Below, piece after piece: positions 24,608 through 36,170 of a stretch of 64,000 nucleotides of DNA; the first letter of the stretch is position 1, and the number at the start of each line of letters is the position of its first letter. Under the pieces are notes generated by a model that had not been told where the DNA came from, searched no databases, and saw only the letters and a list, made by a program, of their open reading frames with translations. The stretch is from Tateyamaria sp. Alg231-49 (GTDB lineage Bacteria > Pseudomonadota > Alphaproteobacteria > Rhodobacterales > Rhodobacteraceae). The translations under genes were made by a program, and so were the position numbers. The DNA lies in contig NZ_FRFA01000001.1 in NCBI RefSeq assembly GCF_900143535.1, positions 39,552 through 103,551 of the forward strand, given 5' to 3'.

Positions 24608-27600
24608 ATGTCAGAGATCATGCAAGTGATCAACGCATCGCGCCATGATGAAGCCCCGATATTCGCCTCTATCCTCGACCACGCCAGAACCCTGTGTAAC
24701 GCGCCGATGGCGGGCCTCATCCTCGCGCGCGCGGGCGACCCCCACCAAAGGCTTGCTGCGCATATCGGAATGGCGCCGGCTGGAATAGCGCTTTACGAAA
24801 GCGGTCAAATGAAAATGGACGCGTCGCTGTCCTATGCCGCCAGATGCATTCTGAACGCCGAATTGATCGCATTGCCCGACATGGGGCAGAGCGATCTTTA
24901 TAAGGCGAGCAGCCCAGTTGTCCGATCGATGGTAGACGAAAGCGACATACGGAGCATTCTCTTTGTCCCGCTGATCCTGAATGGTGCGGCCATCGGTCTG
25001 ATCACGCTCTTTCGGCAGGAGGTGAACCCGTTCACGGCCAGTGAGATTGTCCTGCTCAAAACCTTTGCCGCGCAGGCTGTCATTGCAATCGAGAATACGC
25101 AACAATTCAATGAGACCCAACAGGCACTGGCTCGCCAGACCGCTACGTCAAACATCCTGCGGGTCATCAGCGCGTCACCGACCGATACGCAGCCTGTGTT
25201 TGAGGCGATCATCAAAACCGCGACGGAGATCAGCAAGTCGAGTTACTGCATGCTGCTGCGTGTTGAGAACGGCATGTCCTACTTCAGTGGCAGCTACGGG
25301 TATGGCGAGGATGAATTGGCCGACAGCGATGTTCAGGCCCCAATCGCGTTAAACGACAACACGATCGCAGGGCAGACTGTGAAGTTGGGCCACACGTACC
25401 GGTTAGAGGATGCCACGACTCCTGATTACCACGACCACCGCCTTGCGCGCAGCAAGGGCATCGAATTCGCAATAGGTGTGCCGATCCACGTAGGCAAACG
25501 GGTCTGGGGCGTGATCTCTTTGGGCTGGCCCAAGGGATACAGACCGCCCGAAGCGGATATCGAACTGGTCGAGACTTTTGCCGATCAGGCGAGTATCGCG
25601 ATCGAAAATGCGCGCCAGTTTGACGAGACTCAAGCCCGAACTGCCGAGGTCGAAGAGGCGCTGGAGTATCAGACGGCGACGTCCGAAGTGTTGGATGTCA
25701 TATCGCGCTCGCCCAACGAGTTGATGCCTGTACTGGATGCGATCCTCTCTGTCGCAGCCCGCATCTGCGAACCGCATTATGCCTATGTGGCGATGCTGGA
25801 CCCGGAGGACGGTCTGTATCACATGGTGACCTCGTTGAACGTGGATGCGGAATTCTTTGAGTATCTCAAGGCCAACCCAATTGAACCGGGACGAGGGACA
25901 TGCACTGGACGCACTGCGCTATTGGGGCGGACTGTCTATATTGAGGATACGGAACACGACGACAGCTATGAGTGGAAAGAGGCGGCGCGGCTGGGATCGT
26001 TTCAGTCGACCGTGGGCGTTCCACTGATCAAGGACGGTATCACCGTCGGCGTCATTTCATTGGCCCATTCTCAGCCATATGGGTTCGCGAAGAAACAGAT
26101 CAAGTTGGTCGAAACCTTTGCCGCCCAAGCTGTCATTGCGATCAGCAACGCGCGGCTATTTGACGAGGTGCAGGCCCGAACGGCTGAAGTCACTGAGGCG
26201 CTTGAGTATCAAACCGCAACGTCTGAGGTGCTGGATGTCATCTCTCGCTCTCCCAACGAAGTGCAGCCAGTGCTCGAAGCCATATTGCGCGTGGCGGATC
26301 GGATTTGTGGACCCGAAGCGGCATATGTCGCGCTGCTCAATCCTGACACTGGCATCTACGACGTCGTGGCGACACAGAAAGGGAACGACCGCTTCAGAGA
26401 GGTGATTGCTGAACAGGTGTTCAAGCCCAGCAAAGATACGGGAACTGGTCGTGTCGCTTTGACCGGCAAGACAGTCTACATTCAAGACGTCAGGACGGAT
26501 CCCGACTACGGCTGGAAAGAAAAATCGCAAGCCGCGGGGTTCATGTCTATTTTGGGCATTCCTCTAATCAAGGACGGCGTGACCGTGGGTGTGATTTCGC
26601 TGTCCCACGGCAAAGTTGCTGCATTCAGCAAAAAGCAAATCGCATTGCTGGAAACCTTTGCTGCGCAAGCCGTGATAGCACTGAACAACGCCCGTCTGTT
26701 TGACGAGGTTCAGCAGCGTACCACTGAAATTGAAAGTGCATTGGTGCGCGAACAGGCTAGCGCGGACATCCTGCGGGTCATCAGTGAGTCTCAGTCCGAT
26801 CTGGAGCCTGTCTTTGAGGCCATCCTCAGCCGTGCAGCACAACTATGTGATGCGCCGATGTCGAGCCTGAACATCGTCAATCCGGAACGCACGCACGCCA
26901 ATCTTGTGGCCCACTACGGCGAAACATTGCAGGCGCTTGAGGTGGGCAAGACGCAGTGGCCTTTGGATGGCCCGCTGTCAATCGCAGCATCAATCATAAG
27001 CAAACGAGCAGTGCTCATCGAGGACTTGAAAGACACGGACGGGTACCGCAACGGCGAGGAGATCCGACGCCACGCAGTCGATGAAGAGGGGGTACGTACT
27101 TTTCTTTCCATACCGCTGATCCACAAGGGTGAAGGCATAGGCTGCATGGCGCTATACAAGCGTGAGGTTTCCCCATTCAGCGCCGACGACATCGCACTCT
27201 TGGAAAGCTTTGCCGATCAGGCGGTAATCGCCATCCATAATGTGCGGCTTTTCAACGAGACCCAGACCGCCCTCGTGCGCCAGACCGCAAGCGCGGATAT
27301 TCTGCGCGTCATCAGCGGGGCGCAGACTGATGTGCTGCCGGTGTTTGAGGCAATCTGCACTGCCGCCACAGCGTTGCTGACGAGCGATCTGGCTTTTGTG
27401 ATGACAAGCGACGGGAAAACCTATTCACCTCTGGCGGGTGCGACGCCCGATGGCGTTCTTGATGATCTGGGCCCTCAAAACATACCCGTAGATCCCGAAC
27501 AAAATTACCCGTCGCGCGCTATCCTCAGCCAAGAAGTACTGCATCTGCCCGACTGGACCGCGCTTGATTTGCCTGCGCATGAGCGTGTGGTTCACAAGAA

Positions 27601-30600
27601 CTACGGTGTGAATTCGGCGCTCTATGTGCCGCTGATCAGCAAGGGCAAGTTTCTGGGCCTCCTTGTTTTTGCCCGCCGCGAAAAAAGAGCCTACTCGGAC
27701 GATGACATTGCGCTCGCTCAGTCCTTTGGGGATCAGGCCGTTATCGCCATCGAAAACGCGCGACTCTTCAACGAAACCCAAACCGCCCTCGCGCGGCAGA
27801 CAGCAAGTGCCGACGTATTGAGGGCAATCAGCGAGTCACCGACCGATGTTGCGCCTGTATTTGAAGAGATCGTAAGCTCTGCCATCAGCTTGGTATCCTG
27901 TGACAGGGCCGTCCTTATTCTTTCTGATGATACGTGCCTCTGGCAGGCCGCCGTTGCGACTCAACAAGGTCATACGTCTGATTTTTCTCGCACGCGTCAC
28001 CCAATTGATCCGGACGACAACATACCGTCCAGCGTAATTGTCTCAAAAAAGAAATGGCACATTACGGACTGGTTGGAAGAGGATTTGCCGCCAAAAGACG
28101 TGGCGATACAAAAAGAAAGCGGATACCGGGCATCTTTGGCTATCCCATTGCTCAGCGGTCAGAAATGTTTTGGCATGATCGCGTTTCTGCGCCTGCAGGC
28201 CGGGGCTTTTAGCGATGGTGAAATCACCATGGCGGAGTCTTTTGGGGATCAGGCAGTCATAGCAATCCAGAACACGCAGCTCTTCAACGAAACACAAACA
28301 TCCCTTGCGCGGCAGACAGCCAGTGCGGAAATCCTGCGCGTGATCTCGCAGTCGCCGGATGATCTGCTACCGGTCCTGGACCGGATCACCCGCAGCGCCA
28401 CAGAAGTGTGCGACGCGCGGTTCTGTATGTTGTGGCGCTACAAGGACGGTATGATCCATTACCGCTCCAGCAGCGGATTCACGCCAGAATTCATGGAGGA
28501 ATACCTCAAAGACTATCCGATGCCGACAAGGGAAACCTCGATCGCCGGTAAGACAATCGAGCGTGGTGGGCGATATCATTTGGAAAATGCTCAAGACCCA
28601 GAAGCGTACTTTGACTGGGAGACGGCGCGCATACATGGGTTCAAGCACATCGTCGGTATGCCCGTGATGACAAAGGGGCAGACTTGGGGGGTCCTTATTG
28701 TCGCCTGGCCAGAATCTATCATCCCGGACGAGGGACACTTTGAACAACTGAAGGCTTTCACCGATCAGGCCGCTATCGCGATCCAAAACGTCCGTCTTTT
28801 CAACGAAACACAGACCGCCCTCGCCCGGCAAACTGCCAGTGCCAACATCCTGCGCGTCATCAGCGGATCACCAAACGATACCACTCCGGTGTTCCAGGAA
28901 ATCGTGAAATCGGCGGTGAAACTGATCGACTGCGATATGGCGGTTGCTCTGATCAAGACGCAGGAGACACTGTCGCAGGTGGCCGTCGCAAATCGGGATG
29001 GTTTGGTTGAAAAACCCGCCGAAATTAGCGTTCAAATTGACCCGGACCACAATCTGCCATCCAAGGCCGTCGTATCTCGCAAAGTCTTGCACACACCGGA
29101 TTGGGATAGGGCCGAGCTTTCGCCCATGGACCAAACAATCAGAGAGCGCGTGGGGATCAAGTCGACGATCATGCTGCCGCTGATCCACGGTGACGATTGT
29201 GCGGGCACCCTGAACATCTTCCGTTTTGAACAAAAGGCCTTCACTGACGAAGAAATTGCCTTGGCGCAGACCTTCTGCGATCAGGCTGTGATCGCCATCG
29301 AGAATGCGCGCCTGTTCCGCGAAGCACAGGATGCACGCGCCGCTGCGGAAAAGGCAAACGAGGCCAAGAGTGCCTTCCTGGCGACAATGAGCCACGAAAT
29401 CCGCACACCCATGAATGCTGTGATCGGAATGAGCGGGCTGTTGATGGACACGCCCCTAGACCCCGAACAGAACGATTATGCCCGCACGATCCGCGACAGT
29501 GGTGACGCGTTGCTGGGTATCATCAACGAGATCCTCGATTTTTCAAAGATCGAGGCTGGGCAGATGGATATCGAGGATCATCCCTTTGATCTGCGCGACT
29601 GCGTTGAATCCGCCCTTGATCTGGTGAGCGGCCTTGCCGGTAAAAAGCAACTTGATCTGGCCTATATCATGGACGACCAAATGCCTGCTGCGATCAGTGC
29701 TGACCTGACGCGTATGCGGCAAATCTTGTTGAACCTTTTGTCCAACGCCGTGAAATTCACGGACGAGGGCGAAGTTGTGTTGTCTGTGACCTCCGAACCC
29801 GAGACTGATGGTGCCGTTCTGATCAACATAACGGTGCGTGATACCGGTATCGGATTGACCAAAGACGGGATGGAGCGTTTGTTCCAGTCCTTCAGTCAGG
29901 CCGACAGTTCGACAACCCGCAAATATGGTGGCACCGGTCTGGGGCTCGCCATCTCAAAACGCTTGGCTGAATTGATGGGGGGGACCATGTGGGCCACCAG
30001 TGATGGTGCCGGGCATGGATCCACCTTCCACTTCACCATCCGTGCCAAGCCCGCCGCACTGCCAAAAACGCAAGCCCGCAGCCTGACTGGCGCGCAATCC
30101 GAAGTCGAAGGCAAGCAGTTGCTGCTGGTAGACGACAACGCGACGAACCTGAAAATTCTCAGTTTGCAGGTCGAGAAGTGGGGCGCGCAGGCGCAGACAT
30201 TCCTGAACCCACGTGAGGCCCTGAAGGCGCTTGAAAATGGTGCCGCGTTCGACCTTGCCATCCTTGATATGCATATGCCCGAAATGGATGGAATCGCCTT
30301 GGCAGAGGCAATGGTGAAACTACGCCCGGAGCTGCCCCGCATCCTGTTCAGCTCGTTGGGTTTGCGCGACGGGGATGCGCAGAAAGACCTGTTTGCCGCC
30401 TACCTCTCCAAACCGCTCCGCCAGTCCCAGTTGTTCGACACGCTGGTCACTGTCTTTGCCCCCGCTGATGCCCCCAAGGTCGCCGCTGCGCGCCCGGACA
30501 AGCCCAAGACTGATCCAGAGATGGCCAAACGCCATCCGCTTAGGATCCTTTTGGCCGAAGACAATCTGGTGAACCAGAAACTGGCCACGCGGCTACTTGA

Positions 30601-30919
30601 ACAGATGGGCTATCGCACAGACCTTGCCAGCAATGGCGTAGAAGCACTGCAAAGTGTGGCACGGCAAAACTACGATGTGGTGCTGATGGATGTCCAAATG
30701 CCGGAAATGGATGGGCTTGAGGCGTCACGCCGCATCCATGCTGACCACCCCGGCGACACGCGTCCGAAAATCATCGCAATGACGGCCAACGCTATGCAGG
30801 GGGACCGCGAGATGTGCATCGCGGCCGGTATGGACGACTACATCGCCAAACCCATCCGCGTGGACCTCCTGATTGACGCGCTGTTGCGTGTCCCGCCCAA
30901 CATCAAGGAAACATCATGA
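24608..30919 (+). CDS. Giant hybrid sensor histidine kinase with nine tandem GAF domains
   Basis: A 2103-residue cytoplasmic kinase with no transmembrane segment. Nine GAF domains occupy residues about 1-1570. From the second on, each is preceded by a near-identical linker of the form RQTAS-D/E-ILRVIS (linkers near 172, 352, 532, 712, 886, 1060, 1233 and 1403), a period of about 175-180 residues. Then follow HisKA (SHEIRTPMN, phospho-acceptor His near 1595), the HATPase domain ([21 protein letters not shown]), and two receivers (phospho-acceptors in [12 protein letters not shown] near 1886 and [12 protein letters not shown] near 2026). It overlaps the Hpt gene by ATGA. The start is uncertain: the frame is open back to 24506 and reads protein-like ([11 protein letters not shown]) but offers no ATG, GTG or TTG. 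GAF ligands are unknown. Confidence 0.92.
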   Translation: MSEIMQVINASRHDEAPIFASILDHARTLCNAPMAGLILARAGDPHQRLAAHIGMAPAGIALYESGQMKMDASLSYAARCILNAELIALPDMGQSDLYKASSPVVRSMVDESDIRSILFVPLILNGAAIGLITLFRQEVNPFTASEIVLLKTFAAQAVIAIENTQQFNETQQALARQTATSNILRVISASPTDTQPVFEAIIKTATEISKSSYCMLLRVENGMSYFSGSYGYGEDELADSDVQAPIALNDNTIAGQTVKLGHTYRLEDATTPDYHDHRLARSKGIEFAIGVPIHVGKRVWGVISLGWPKGYRPPEADIELVETFADQASIAIENARQFDETQARTAEVEEALEYQTATSEVLDVISRSPNELMPVLDAILSVAARICEPHYAYVAMLDPEDGLYHMVTSLNVDAEFFEYLKANPIEPGRGTCTGRTALLGRTVYIEDTEHDDSYEWKEAARLGSFQSTVGVPLIKDGITVGVISLAHSQPYGFAKKQIKLVETFAAQAVIAISNARLFDEVQARTAEVTEALEYQTATSEVLDVISRSPNEVQPVLEAILRVADRICGPEAAYVALLNPDTGIYDVVATQKGNDRFREVIAEQVFKPSKDTGTGRVALTGKTVYIQDVRTDPDYGWKEKSQAAGFMSILGIPLIKDGVTVGVISLSHGKVAAFSKKQIALLETFAAQAVIALNNARLFDEVQQRTTEIESALVREQASADILRVISESQSDLEPVFEAILSRAAQLCDAPMSSLNIVNPERTHANLVAHYGETLQALEVGKTQWPLDGPLSIAASIISKRAVLIEDLKDTDGYRNGEEIRRHAVDEEGVRTFLSIPLIHKGEGIGCMALYKREVSPFSADDIALLESFADQAVIAIHNVRLFNETQTALVRQTASADILRVISGAQTDVLPVFEAICTAATALLTSDLAFVMTSDGKTYSPLAGATPDGVLDDLGPQNIPVDPEQNYPSRAILSQEVLHLPDWTALDLPAHERVVHKNYGVNSALYVPLISKGKFLGLLVFARREKRAYSDDDIALAQSFGDQAVIAIENARLFNETQTALARQTASADVLRAISESPTDVAPVFEEIVSSAISLVSCDRAVLILSDDTCLWQAAVATQQGHTSDFSRTRHPIDPDDNIPSSVIVSKKKWHITDWLEEDLPPKDVAIQKESGYRASLAIPLLSGQKCFGMIAFLRLQAGAFSDGEITMAESFGDQAVIAIQNTQLFNETQTSLARQTASAEILRVISQSPDDLLPVLDRITRSATEVCDARFCMLWRYKDGMIHYRSSSGFTPEFMEEYLKDYPMPTRETSIAGKTIERGGRYHLENAQDPEAYFDWETARIHGFKHIVGMPVMTKGQTWGVLIVAWPESIIPDEGHFEQLKAFTDQAAIAIQNVRLFNETQTALARQTASANILRVISGSPNDTTPVFQEIVKSAVKLIDCDMAVALIKTQETLSQVAVANRDGLVEKPAEISVQIDPDHNLPSKAVVSRKVLHTPDWDRAELSPMDQTIRERVGIKSTIMLPLIHGDDCAGTLNIFRFEQKAFTDEEIALAQTFCDQAVIAIENARLFREAQDARAAAEKANEAKSAFLATMSHEIRTPMNAVIGMSGLLMDTPLDPEQNDYARTIRDSGDALLGIINEILDFSKIEAGQMDIEDHPFDLRDCVESALDLVSGLAGKKQLDLAYIMDDQMPAAISADLTRMRQILLNLLSNAVKFTDEGEVVLSVTSEPETDGAVLINITVRDTGIGLTKDGMERLFQSFSQADSSTTRKYGGTGLGLAISKRLAELMGGTMWATSDGAGHGSTFHFTIRAKPAALPKTQARSLTGAQSEVEGKQLLLVDDNATNLKILSLQVEKWGAQAQTFLNPREALKALENGAAFDLAILDMHMPEMDGIALAEAMVKLRPELPRILFSSLGLRDGDAQKDLFAAYLSKPLRQSQLFDTLVTVFAPADAPKVAAARPDKPKTDPEMAKRHPLRILLAEDNLVNQKLATRLLEQMGYRTDLASNGVEALQSVARQNYDVVLMDVQMPEMDGLEASRRIHADHPGDTRPKIIAMTANAMQGDREMCIAAGMDDYIAKPIRVDLLIDALLRVPPNIKETS

Positions 30920-31251
30920 CAGACGCTTTGATCGATGAGGCTGTTTTTACAGAGCTTGCGGATGCAATGGGGGCTGAGTTCGCCGCCGAACTGGTCGATA
31001 CGTTTTTGAGTGAGGCTCCGGGCATGTTTGCCGAATTGCGCGCCGCCTTTGTGGGGCGAGATGCGGACAACTATCGGCGCGCGGCCCATTCCATCAAGTC
31101 CAACGCAGATGTCTTCGGTGCCCGTGCGCTGGCAGATCAGGCCCGCGCGATGGAGATGTCCGAACTGCCAGAAAATGATACCGCCATTGCGACCCTTGAC
31201 GCCATCTATGCGGACACGTCCGCTGCCCTGAAGGCCCGGTTGCATGACTGA
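30916..31251 (+). CDS. Histidine phosphotransfer (Hpt) protein
   Basis: A 111-residue four-helix Hpt protein. The phospho-acceptor His is residue 58 in [14 protein letters not shown], the standard H-x-L/I-K-G/S-x-S/A context. It accepts phosphate from the kinase's receiver and passes it to a separate response regulator. The start overlaps the kinase stop (ATGA), and its end overlaps the next gene by eight bases, so the three are one translationally coupled operon. The obvious downstream target is the receiver-cyclase encoded next. Confidence 0.9.
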   Translation: MTDALIDEAVFTELADAMGAEFAAELVDTFLSEAPGMFAELRAAFVGRDADNYRRAAHSIKSNADVFGARALADQARAMEMSELPENDTAIATLDAIYADTSAALKARLHD

Positions 31252-32269
31252 GAGCCAAGCGCATCTGCTGATCGTGGATGACAATAAGGTCAACCGTTTG
31301 CTCATGTCGCGCAGCGTGGAAATGCTGGGGCACCGGGCATCATTGGCAGAGAATGGCAGAGTTGCCATGCAGATGCTGCAAACCGGTCGGTACGATGTCT
31401 TGCTGCTGGATATCGAGATGCCCGAGATGGACGGGTTCGAGGTGCTTGAGGCCCTGAAAGCAGATCCTACTTTGCGCGACTTGCCGGTGATCGTCACGTC
31501 CTCGGTCGAGGGGCTGGACAACATTGTGCGCTGCATCGAACTGGGCGCTGAAGACTACATTCCCAAGCCCGTCAACAAAACTTTGCTGAATGCGCGTCTC
31601 AATTCCAGTTTGGAAAAGAAGCGGCTTTATGATGAGCAAAAGAAGCTGCTTCAGCGTTTTGCCACCGATGAAGTGGCCAAGGATCTGAACGAACAGGGGT
31701 TTACCATCGGCGGGCGACGGATGACGGCAACGGTGCTGTTTTGCGATATCCGCGACTTTACAGCCTTGTCCGAGGATATGAGCCCCGAAGCGACCATTGA
31801 GCTGCTCAATACCTTTTACACTTTGATGTTTGATGCAGTCACAGGCCATGGGGGCATTGTCAGCTTGATGGTTGGGGACGGTTTGATGGCGCTGTTTGGG
31901 GCGCCGCAGGCTTTGGAGAACTCCGCTCAAAGTGCGGCATCCGCCGCACAAGAGATGCGCGATATGATGGGTGTGCTCAATCAAGAACGCGATGCGATGG
32001 GCGAGAGTATGATCAAGGTCGGCTTTGGCATCGCTACCGGAGAGGTGGTGGCGGGCTATGCTGGCACAGATGCGCGCGCCACCTACACCTGCATCGGCAA
32101 GACTGTGAACCTTGCCGCAAGGCTTGAAGCACACACAAAAGTGGCAGGTCACACGATCCTGTGTGACCTGCAGACGCAGCGTGCGCTTGTAGATGGGGAG
32201 GGCAGCGCGCCACTGTCGCCCGTTCAGTTCAAGGGTTTTTCCGAGGCGCTGGATGTCTTTGCCCTATAG
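31244..32269 (+). CDS. Response regulator with class III adenylate cyclase output
   Basis: A 341-residue protein. Receiver domain at about 5-125, with acidic pocket VDDN at 11-14, phospho-acceptor Asp56 in LLDIEMPEMDG and the conserved lysine in PKPVNK. A short coiled linker (KKRLYDEQKKLLQRF) leads to a class III cyclase domain (about 165-335) with metal aspartates in LFCDIRDFTAL and MVGDGLMALFG and the catalytic Asn/Arg pair in TVNLAARLEAHTK. All key residues look intact. Phosphorylation through the Hpt protein would control cAMP (or cGMP) synthesis. Start ATG at 31244 within the Hpt gene. It converges with the YdcH-type gene, with 22 bases between stops. Confidence 0.92.
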   Translation: MTESQAHLLIVDDNKVNRLLMSRSVEMLGHRASLAENGRVAMQMLQTGRYDVLLLDIEMPEMDGFEVLEALKADPTLRDLPVIVTSSVEGLDNIVRCIELGAEDYIPKPVNKTLLNARLNSSLEKKRLYDEQKKLLQRFATDEVAKDLNEQGFTIGGRRMTATVLFCDIRDFTALSEDMSPEATIELLNTFYTLMFDAVTGHGGIVSLMVGDGLMALFGAPQALENSAQSAASAAQEMRDMMGVLNQERDAMGESMIKVGFGIATGEVVAGYAGTDARATYTCIGKTVNLAARLEAHTKVAGHTILCDLQTQRALVDGEGSAPLSPVQFKGFSEALDVFAL

Positions 32270-32291
32270 GCGCGGACCGCACTGGGAAACT

Positions 32292-32543
32292 TTATGACTG
32301 CGCAGTCTGCTGCATCAGATAACGATAAATCTCGTCTTTGAGATGCATCCGTTCTTTGCGCATCTGGACCAGATGGTCGTCCGAAGTTGGTTCAACATCT
32401 GTCTCTGCCCGGTGCACCGCCCGATTGGCGGTGTGATAGGCGTCGCTCAGCTTGGCGAAGTGGGCATCCTTCTCGCGCAAATCGTGCATGAGTGCGGTGT
32501 GTTCTGGAAAATCCTCGGCAAGTTCGTGGGGTGTATGAGACAT
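32292..32543 (-). CDS. YdcH-family (DUF465) small protein
   Basis: An 83-residue, highly charged, helical protein with the DUF465 pattern: an N-terminal HELAEDFPEH, a central HFAKLSDAYHTANRAVHRAE, and a C-terminal LRKE-like run (QMRKERMHLKDEIYRYL). Members are abundant small cytosolic proteins of unknown role. It lies downstream of ppk2 on the same strand with a short gap, possibly co-transcribed. Confidence 0.85.
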   Translation of the reverse strand: MSHTPHELAEDFPEHTALMHDLREKDAHFAKLSDAYHTANRAVHRAETDVEPTSDDHLVQMRKERMHLKDEIYRYLMQQTAQS

Positions 32544-32564
32544 GTATTGTCCTTCTTTGTTGGC

Positions 32565-33461
32565 TTAGTTGGTGGTTTTGCGCGTTTGCGGGTGCAGGGA
32601 CGTGGCAAGGATGTGATCGGAATTTTGCACCACGTGGTCCGCGTGCAGAACGATCAGCGGGTCGGGCAGGGCCGCAACTTCGGTGTCTTTGTCTGGATAG
32701 TCCAACTGCGAAAGAAAGTGTTTCATGCAGTTGAGGCGCGCCCGCTTTTTGTCGTTGGAGCGGATGACGGTCCACGGCGCATCGGCAGTGTCTGTGTAAA
32801 AAAACATCGCCTCCTTGGCTTCGGTATAGTCATCCCAACGTTCAATGCTGGCGCGATCAATTGGCGAAAGCTTCCAACGTTTCAGCGGATCGGTTTCGCG
32901 TGAGGCAAAGCGGCGCCGTTGTTCTTCCTGCGTGACTGAGAACCAGTATTTGAACAGTTTGATGCCCGACCGGGTCAGCATCCTTTCGAATTCTGGGGTC
33001 TGTCGCATGAACTCGAGGTATTCGTTGGGTTCACAAAACTCCATGACCCGCTCTACGCCGGCACGATTGTACCAGGACCGGTCATATAAAACGATCTCAC
33101 CAGCTGTGGGCAAGTGTTTGATATAGCGTTGAAAGAACCACTGGCCGCGCTCTTCTTCGGTTGGTTTGTTTAGCGCCACGACACGTGCATCACGCGGGTT
33201 CAGGTGTTCCATGAACCGCTTGATCGTGCCCCCTTTGCCTGCGGCATCACGCCCTTCGAACAGCATCACAAACCTTTGGCCCGTATCGGCAACCCAGTGC
33301 TGTACCTTCAGAAGCTCGACCTGAAGTGCCGCCTTCTCGGTCTCGTAATCGTCGCGCGAGATCTTGTTGGGATAGGGATATTCACCTTGCTCGAAACCGA
33401 CAACCTCGGCTGCAAGTGGGTTTGCATCTGATTTGCTGTTTTTTGTGACCTTATCGAGCAT
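32565..33461 (-). CDS. ppk2: Polyphosphate kinase 2 (PPK2)
   Basis: A 298-residue PPK2-family enzyme that phosphorylates nucleotides with polyphosphate (or the reverse). The P-loop is FEGRDAAGKGGTIKRFME near residue 69. The lid and catalytic elements follow: RGQWFFQRYIKHLP, the DRSWYNRAGVE motif near 127, and YWFSVTQEEQRRRF. The length fits single-domain PPK2 class I. It is followed by the DUF465 gene and preceded by a gap of about 110 bases before the glyA terminator region. Confidence 0.92.
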   Translation of the reverse strand: MLDKVTKNSKSDANPLAAEVVGFEQGEYPYPNKISRDDYETEKAALQVELLKVQHWVADTGQRFVMLFEGRDAAGKGGTIKRFMEHLNPRDARVVALNKPTEEERGQWFFQRYIKHLPTAGEIVLYDRSWYNRAGVERVMEFCEPNEYLEFMRQTPEFERMLTRSGIKLFKYWFSVTQEEQRRRFASRETDPLKRWKLSPIDRASIERWDDYTEAKEAMFFYTDTADAPWTVIRSNDKKRARLNCMKHFLSQLDYPDKDTEVAALPDPLIVLHADHVVQNSDHILATSLHPQTRKTTN

Positions 33462-33570
33462 ATGGTTTCCTTTCCAATGAAAGGACCCTAGGGGCTGTTA
33501 TCCTGTTCTGCTTTGATATGTGTCAAACGACGTTGTTACGCCCCAAATTTGGCCCAACGTGCAAAAGAAA

Positions 33571-33597
33571 AAGCCCGCAGTCTGACCTGCAGGCTTT
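33571..33597 (-). terminator. Rho-independent terminator of glyA
   Basis: On the minus strand a hairpin AAGCCTGCAG / CTGCGGGCTT (one mismatch, loop about six bases) is followed by TTTTTCTTTT. It lies 24 bases after the glyA stop. Confidence 0.8.
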
Positions 33598-33620
33598 GTG
33601 TTCTAAAGAAAGCGAAGGGC

Positions 33621-34916
33621 TTACAAACCGGGATACATCGGGTAGCGCGCGCATAGGGCAGCCACTTCGGCCTTGACCTTGTCTTCGACGGCGCCGTTAC
33701 CGTCTTCGCCGTTTGCGGCCAATCCGTCGACCACTTCGATGATCCAATCGCCGATCTGACGGAATTCCGCTTCACCAAAGCCGCGCGTCGTGCCTGCGGG
33801 GCTGCCAAGGCGGATGCCGGACGTGATTGTCGGTTTCTCGTCATCAAAGGGCACACCGTTCTTGTTGCAGGTGATATGTGCCCGCCCCAGCGCTTTTTCG
33901 GTCGCGTTGCCTTTTACGCCTTTGGGGCGCAGATCGACCAACATGACGTGGGTGTCAGTGCCGTGCGTGACCGTGTCTAACCCGCCTTTGTGCAACTGAT
34001 CAGCGAGCGCTTGTGCGTTCTTGATCACCTGTTGCTGGTAGGTTTTGAACGACGGATCGAGCGCTTCGCCAAAGGCCACAGCCTTGGCGGCGATTACGTG
34101 CATCAATGGCCCGCCCTGAATGCCGGGGAAGATGGCGGAGTTGAATTTCTTCGCCAGCGCCTCGTCATTGGTCAGGATCATGCCACCGCGCGGGCCGCGC
34201 AGGGTTTTGTGCGTGGTGGTCGTGGCCACGTGCACATGCGGGAACGGGTTGGGGTATTCCCCTGCCGCGATCAGGCCAGCAAAGTGTGCCACATCGGCCA
34301 GCACCCATGCGCCAACCTTGTCTGCGATCTCGCGGATGCGGGCAAAGTCGATGACGCGCGGGATGGCAGACCCACCGGCGATGATCATCTGGGGTTTATG
34401 CTCCAGCGCCAGCGTTTCGATCTGGTCATAGTCGATGTCGAGGGTGTCGCGGCGCACGCCGTATTGCACAGCGTTGAACCACTTGCCGGACTGGTTTGGC
34501 TTGGCCCCATGGGTCAGGTGCCCACCTGCATCCAACGACATGCCGAGGATCGTATCGCCTGGCTGCAACAGCGCCTGGAACACACCTTGGTTGGCTTGAG
34601 AGCCTGAGTTTGGTTGCACATTGGCAAAGCCGCAATCGAACAGTTGTTTGGCCCGCTCAATGGCTAGGTTTTCGGCCACGTCGACGAACTGGCATCCACC
34701 ATAGTAGCGGCGGCCCGGATACCCTTCGGCATACTTGTTGGTCATCACTGACCCTTGTGCTTCGAGCACGGCGGCCGAAACGATGTTCTCGGATGCGATC
34801 AATTCGATTTCGTCGCGCTGGCGTCCCAGCTCGTCGCGGATCGAGCCAAACAGCTCTGGGTCGCGGTCGGCGAGGGATTGGGTAAAGAAACCGTCGGTGC
34901 GATGGGGCGCGTTCAT
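33621..34916 (-). CDS. glyA: Serine hydroxymethyltransferase
   Basis: A 431-residue PLP enzyme interconverting serine and glycine with tetrahydrofolate, feeding one-carbon metabolism. The PLP-lysine motif [14 protein letters not shown] lies near residue 235. Other conserved parts are [25 protein letters not shown] and the C-terminal [18 protein letters not shown] at 34916 follows an AGGAG site; an in-frame GTG two codons earlier is too close to that site. A strong terminator follows, so it is probably monocistronic. It is divergent from nadK. Confidence 0.97.
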   Translation of the reverse strand: MNAPHRTDGFFTQSLADRDPELFGSIRDELGRQRDEIELIASENIVSAAVLEAQGSVMTNKYAEGYPGRRYYGGCQFVDVAENLAIERAKQLFDCGFANVQPNSGSQANQGVFQALLQPGDTILGMSLDAGGHLTHGAKPNQSGKWFNAVQYGVRRDTLDIDYDQIETLALEHKPQMIIAGGSAIPRVIDFARIREIADKVGAWVLADVAHFAGLIAAGEYPNPFPHVHVATTTTHKTLRGPRGGMILTNDEALAKKFNSAIFPGIQGGPLMHVIAAKAVAFGEALDPSFKTYQQQVIKNAQALADQLHKGGLDTVTHGTDTHVMLVDLRPKGVKGNATEKALGRAHITCNKNGVPFDDEKPTITSGIRLGSPAGTTRGFGEAEFRQIGDWIIEVVDGLAANGEDGNGAVEDKVKAEVAALCARYPMYPGL

Positions 34917-35090
34917 GGGCACTCTCCTGATGATCTGCGAGTCGGGTTGAATTTGAACCGTTTCCTATCGGAAACCACGCCGGGCGCAAAGGATGTAAAG
35001 CGACGAATCCCACGCGATCGGCGGCAATGCTGGTAAGGGGTGAAAATATATGGTTCTTTCGGCACAAAGACACCACCATAGGAAACGCAT

Positions 35091-35852
35091 ATGTCGCTGA
35101 AAATCGCTTTTGCTGCCAGCGGCGCACCTGTGGCGCAGTCGGCGCGTGCCGCGCTTGTGGGTCGGTATGGCGACGCTGACCTTGAAGATGCGGACGTGAT
35201 TGTGGCGCTTGGGGGGGATGGCTTCATGCTCCAGACCCTGCATGGCTCGCAGCACCTCAATGCCCCCGTCTACGGGATGAACCGTGGCACAATCGGCTTT
35301 CTAATGAACGAATACAAAGAGGCGGATCTCGAAGCGCGCCTTGATGCAGCGGAAGAGGCAGTGCTGAACCCATTGACGATGAGCGCTCGAGATGTGGATG
35401 GGCATGAACACAAAGCCTTGGCCATAAACGAGGTGTCGCTGCTGCGTGCGGGGCCGCAAGCGGCCAAACTGCGTATATCGGTGGATGATAGGCTGCGCAT
35501 GGATGAGTTGGTTTGCGACGGTGCACTGGTCGCAACCCCCGCTGGTTCCACGGCCTACAATTACTCCGCCCACGGACCTGTGCTGCCGATTGGTTCTGAC
35601 GTGCTCGCCTTAACGGCTGTTGCAGCGTTCCGCCCGCGTCGATGGCGGGGGGCTTTGTTGCCCAAAATGGCACGCGTGCGCTTTGAGGTTCTTGAACCCG
35701 AAAAACGCCCCGTTATGGCCGAAGCGGACTCCCGCGCCATCCGAAATGTAGTGTCAGTTGAAATCCAGTCCGAACCGGCCGTGGTTCACCGTATCCTTTT
35801 TGATCCCGGTCACGGGTTGGAGGAGCGGCTGATTTCAGAACAGTTCTCCTGA
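35091..35852 (+). CDS. nadK: NAD kinase
   Basis: A 253-residue enzyme phosphorylating NAD to NADP. The GGDG motif ([13 protein letters not shown], near 43), the NE-containing [11 protein letters not shown] and [15 protein letters not shown] are the defining NAD kinase motifs. It is on the short side, as is usual in alphaproteobacteria. ATG preceded by AGGAAA. It is divergent from glyA and followed by a gene-poor region. Confidence 0.95.
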   Translation: MSLKIAFAASGAPVAQSARAALVGRYGDADLEDADVIVALGGDGFMLQTLHGSQHLNAPVYGMNRGTIGFLMNEYKEADLEARLDAAEEAVLNPLTMSARDVDGHEHKALAINEVSLLRAGPQAAKLRISVDDRLRMDELVCDGALVATPAGSTAYNYSAHGPVLPIGSDVLALTAVAAFRPRRWRGALLPKMARVRFEVLEPEKRPVMAEADSRAIRNVVSVEIQSEPAVVHRILFDPGHGLEERLISEQFS

Positions 35853-36170
35853 CCCTGCGCGATCCGGTTCCGCCATCCCCGTGCACTGATTGCGGGGTGT
35901 CCCGGATGACCGACCCAACTGCCTGTGGGACAGCGCGCCAGTTCATCAACCCAGATTATCCGGGGCTTGAGCGCGCCGTGCATTGCCTGCCAAAATGAAG
36001 AACATGGTTCCAGATCATTTATGGCAAATCGCGACGCCCTACGGACTAGTCGCCAAAGAAGTCGAAAAATCACCCGTTTCTTATGACTAAATTTAGCGCG
36101 GTGGTGCGCGCTCTAACACCCCCGGAGCAGATCATTTAGGTTAAGACCGTAAAGCGCAAAACCATGTGCC
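35853..36170. other. Intergenic region, nothing secure
   Basis: About 320 bases between nadK and the SCO1-like pseudogene. Open frames here are short and unsupported by ribosome binding sites or recognisable sequence. Given the adjacent pseudogene it may be decaying sequence. Confidence 0.4.

Noticed and set aside
25124-29330. Apparent DNA-level repeats in the giant kinase gene that might suggest a CRISPR or tandem repeat array
   Set aside because: The repeats are the coding linkers and GAF domains with period about 510-545 bases, not short regularly spaced direct repeats.
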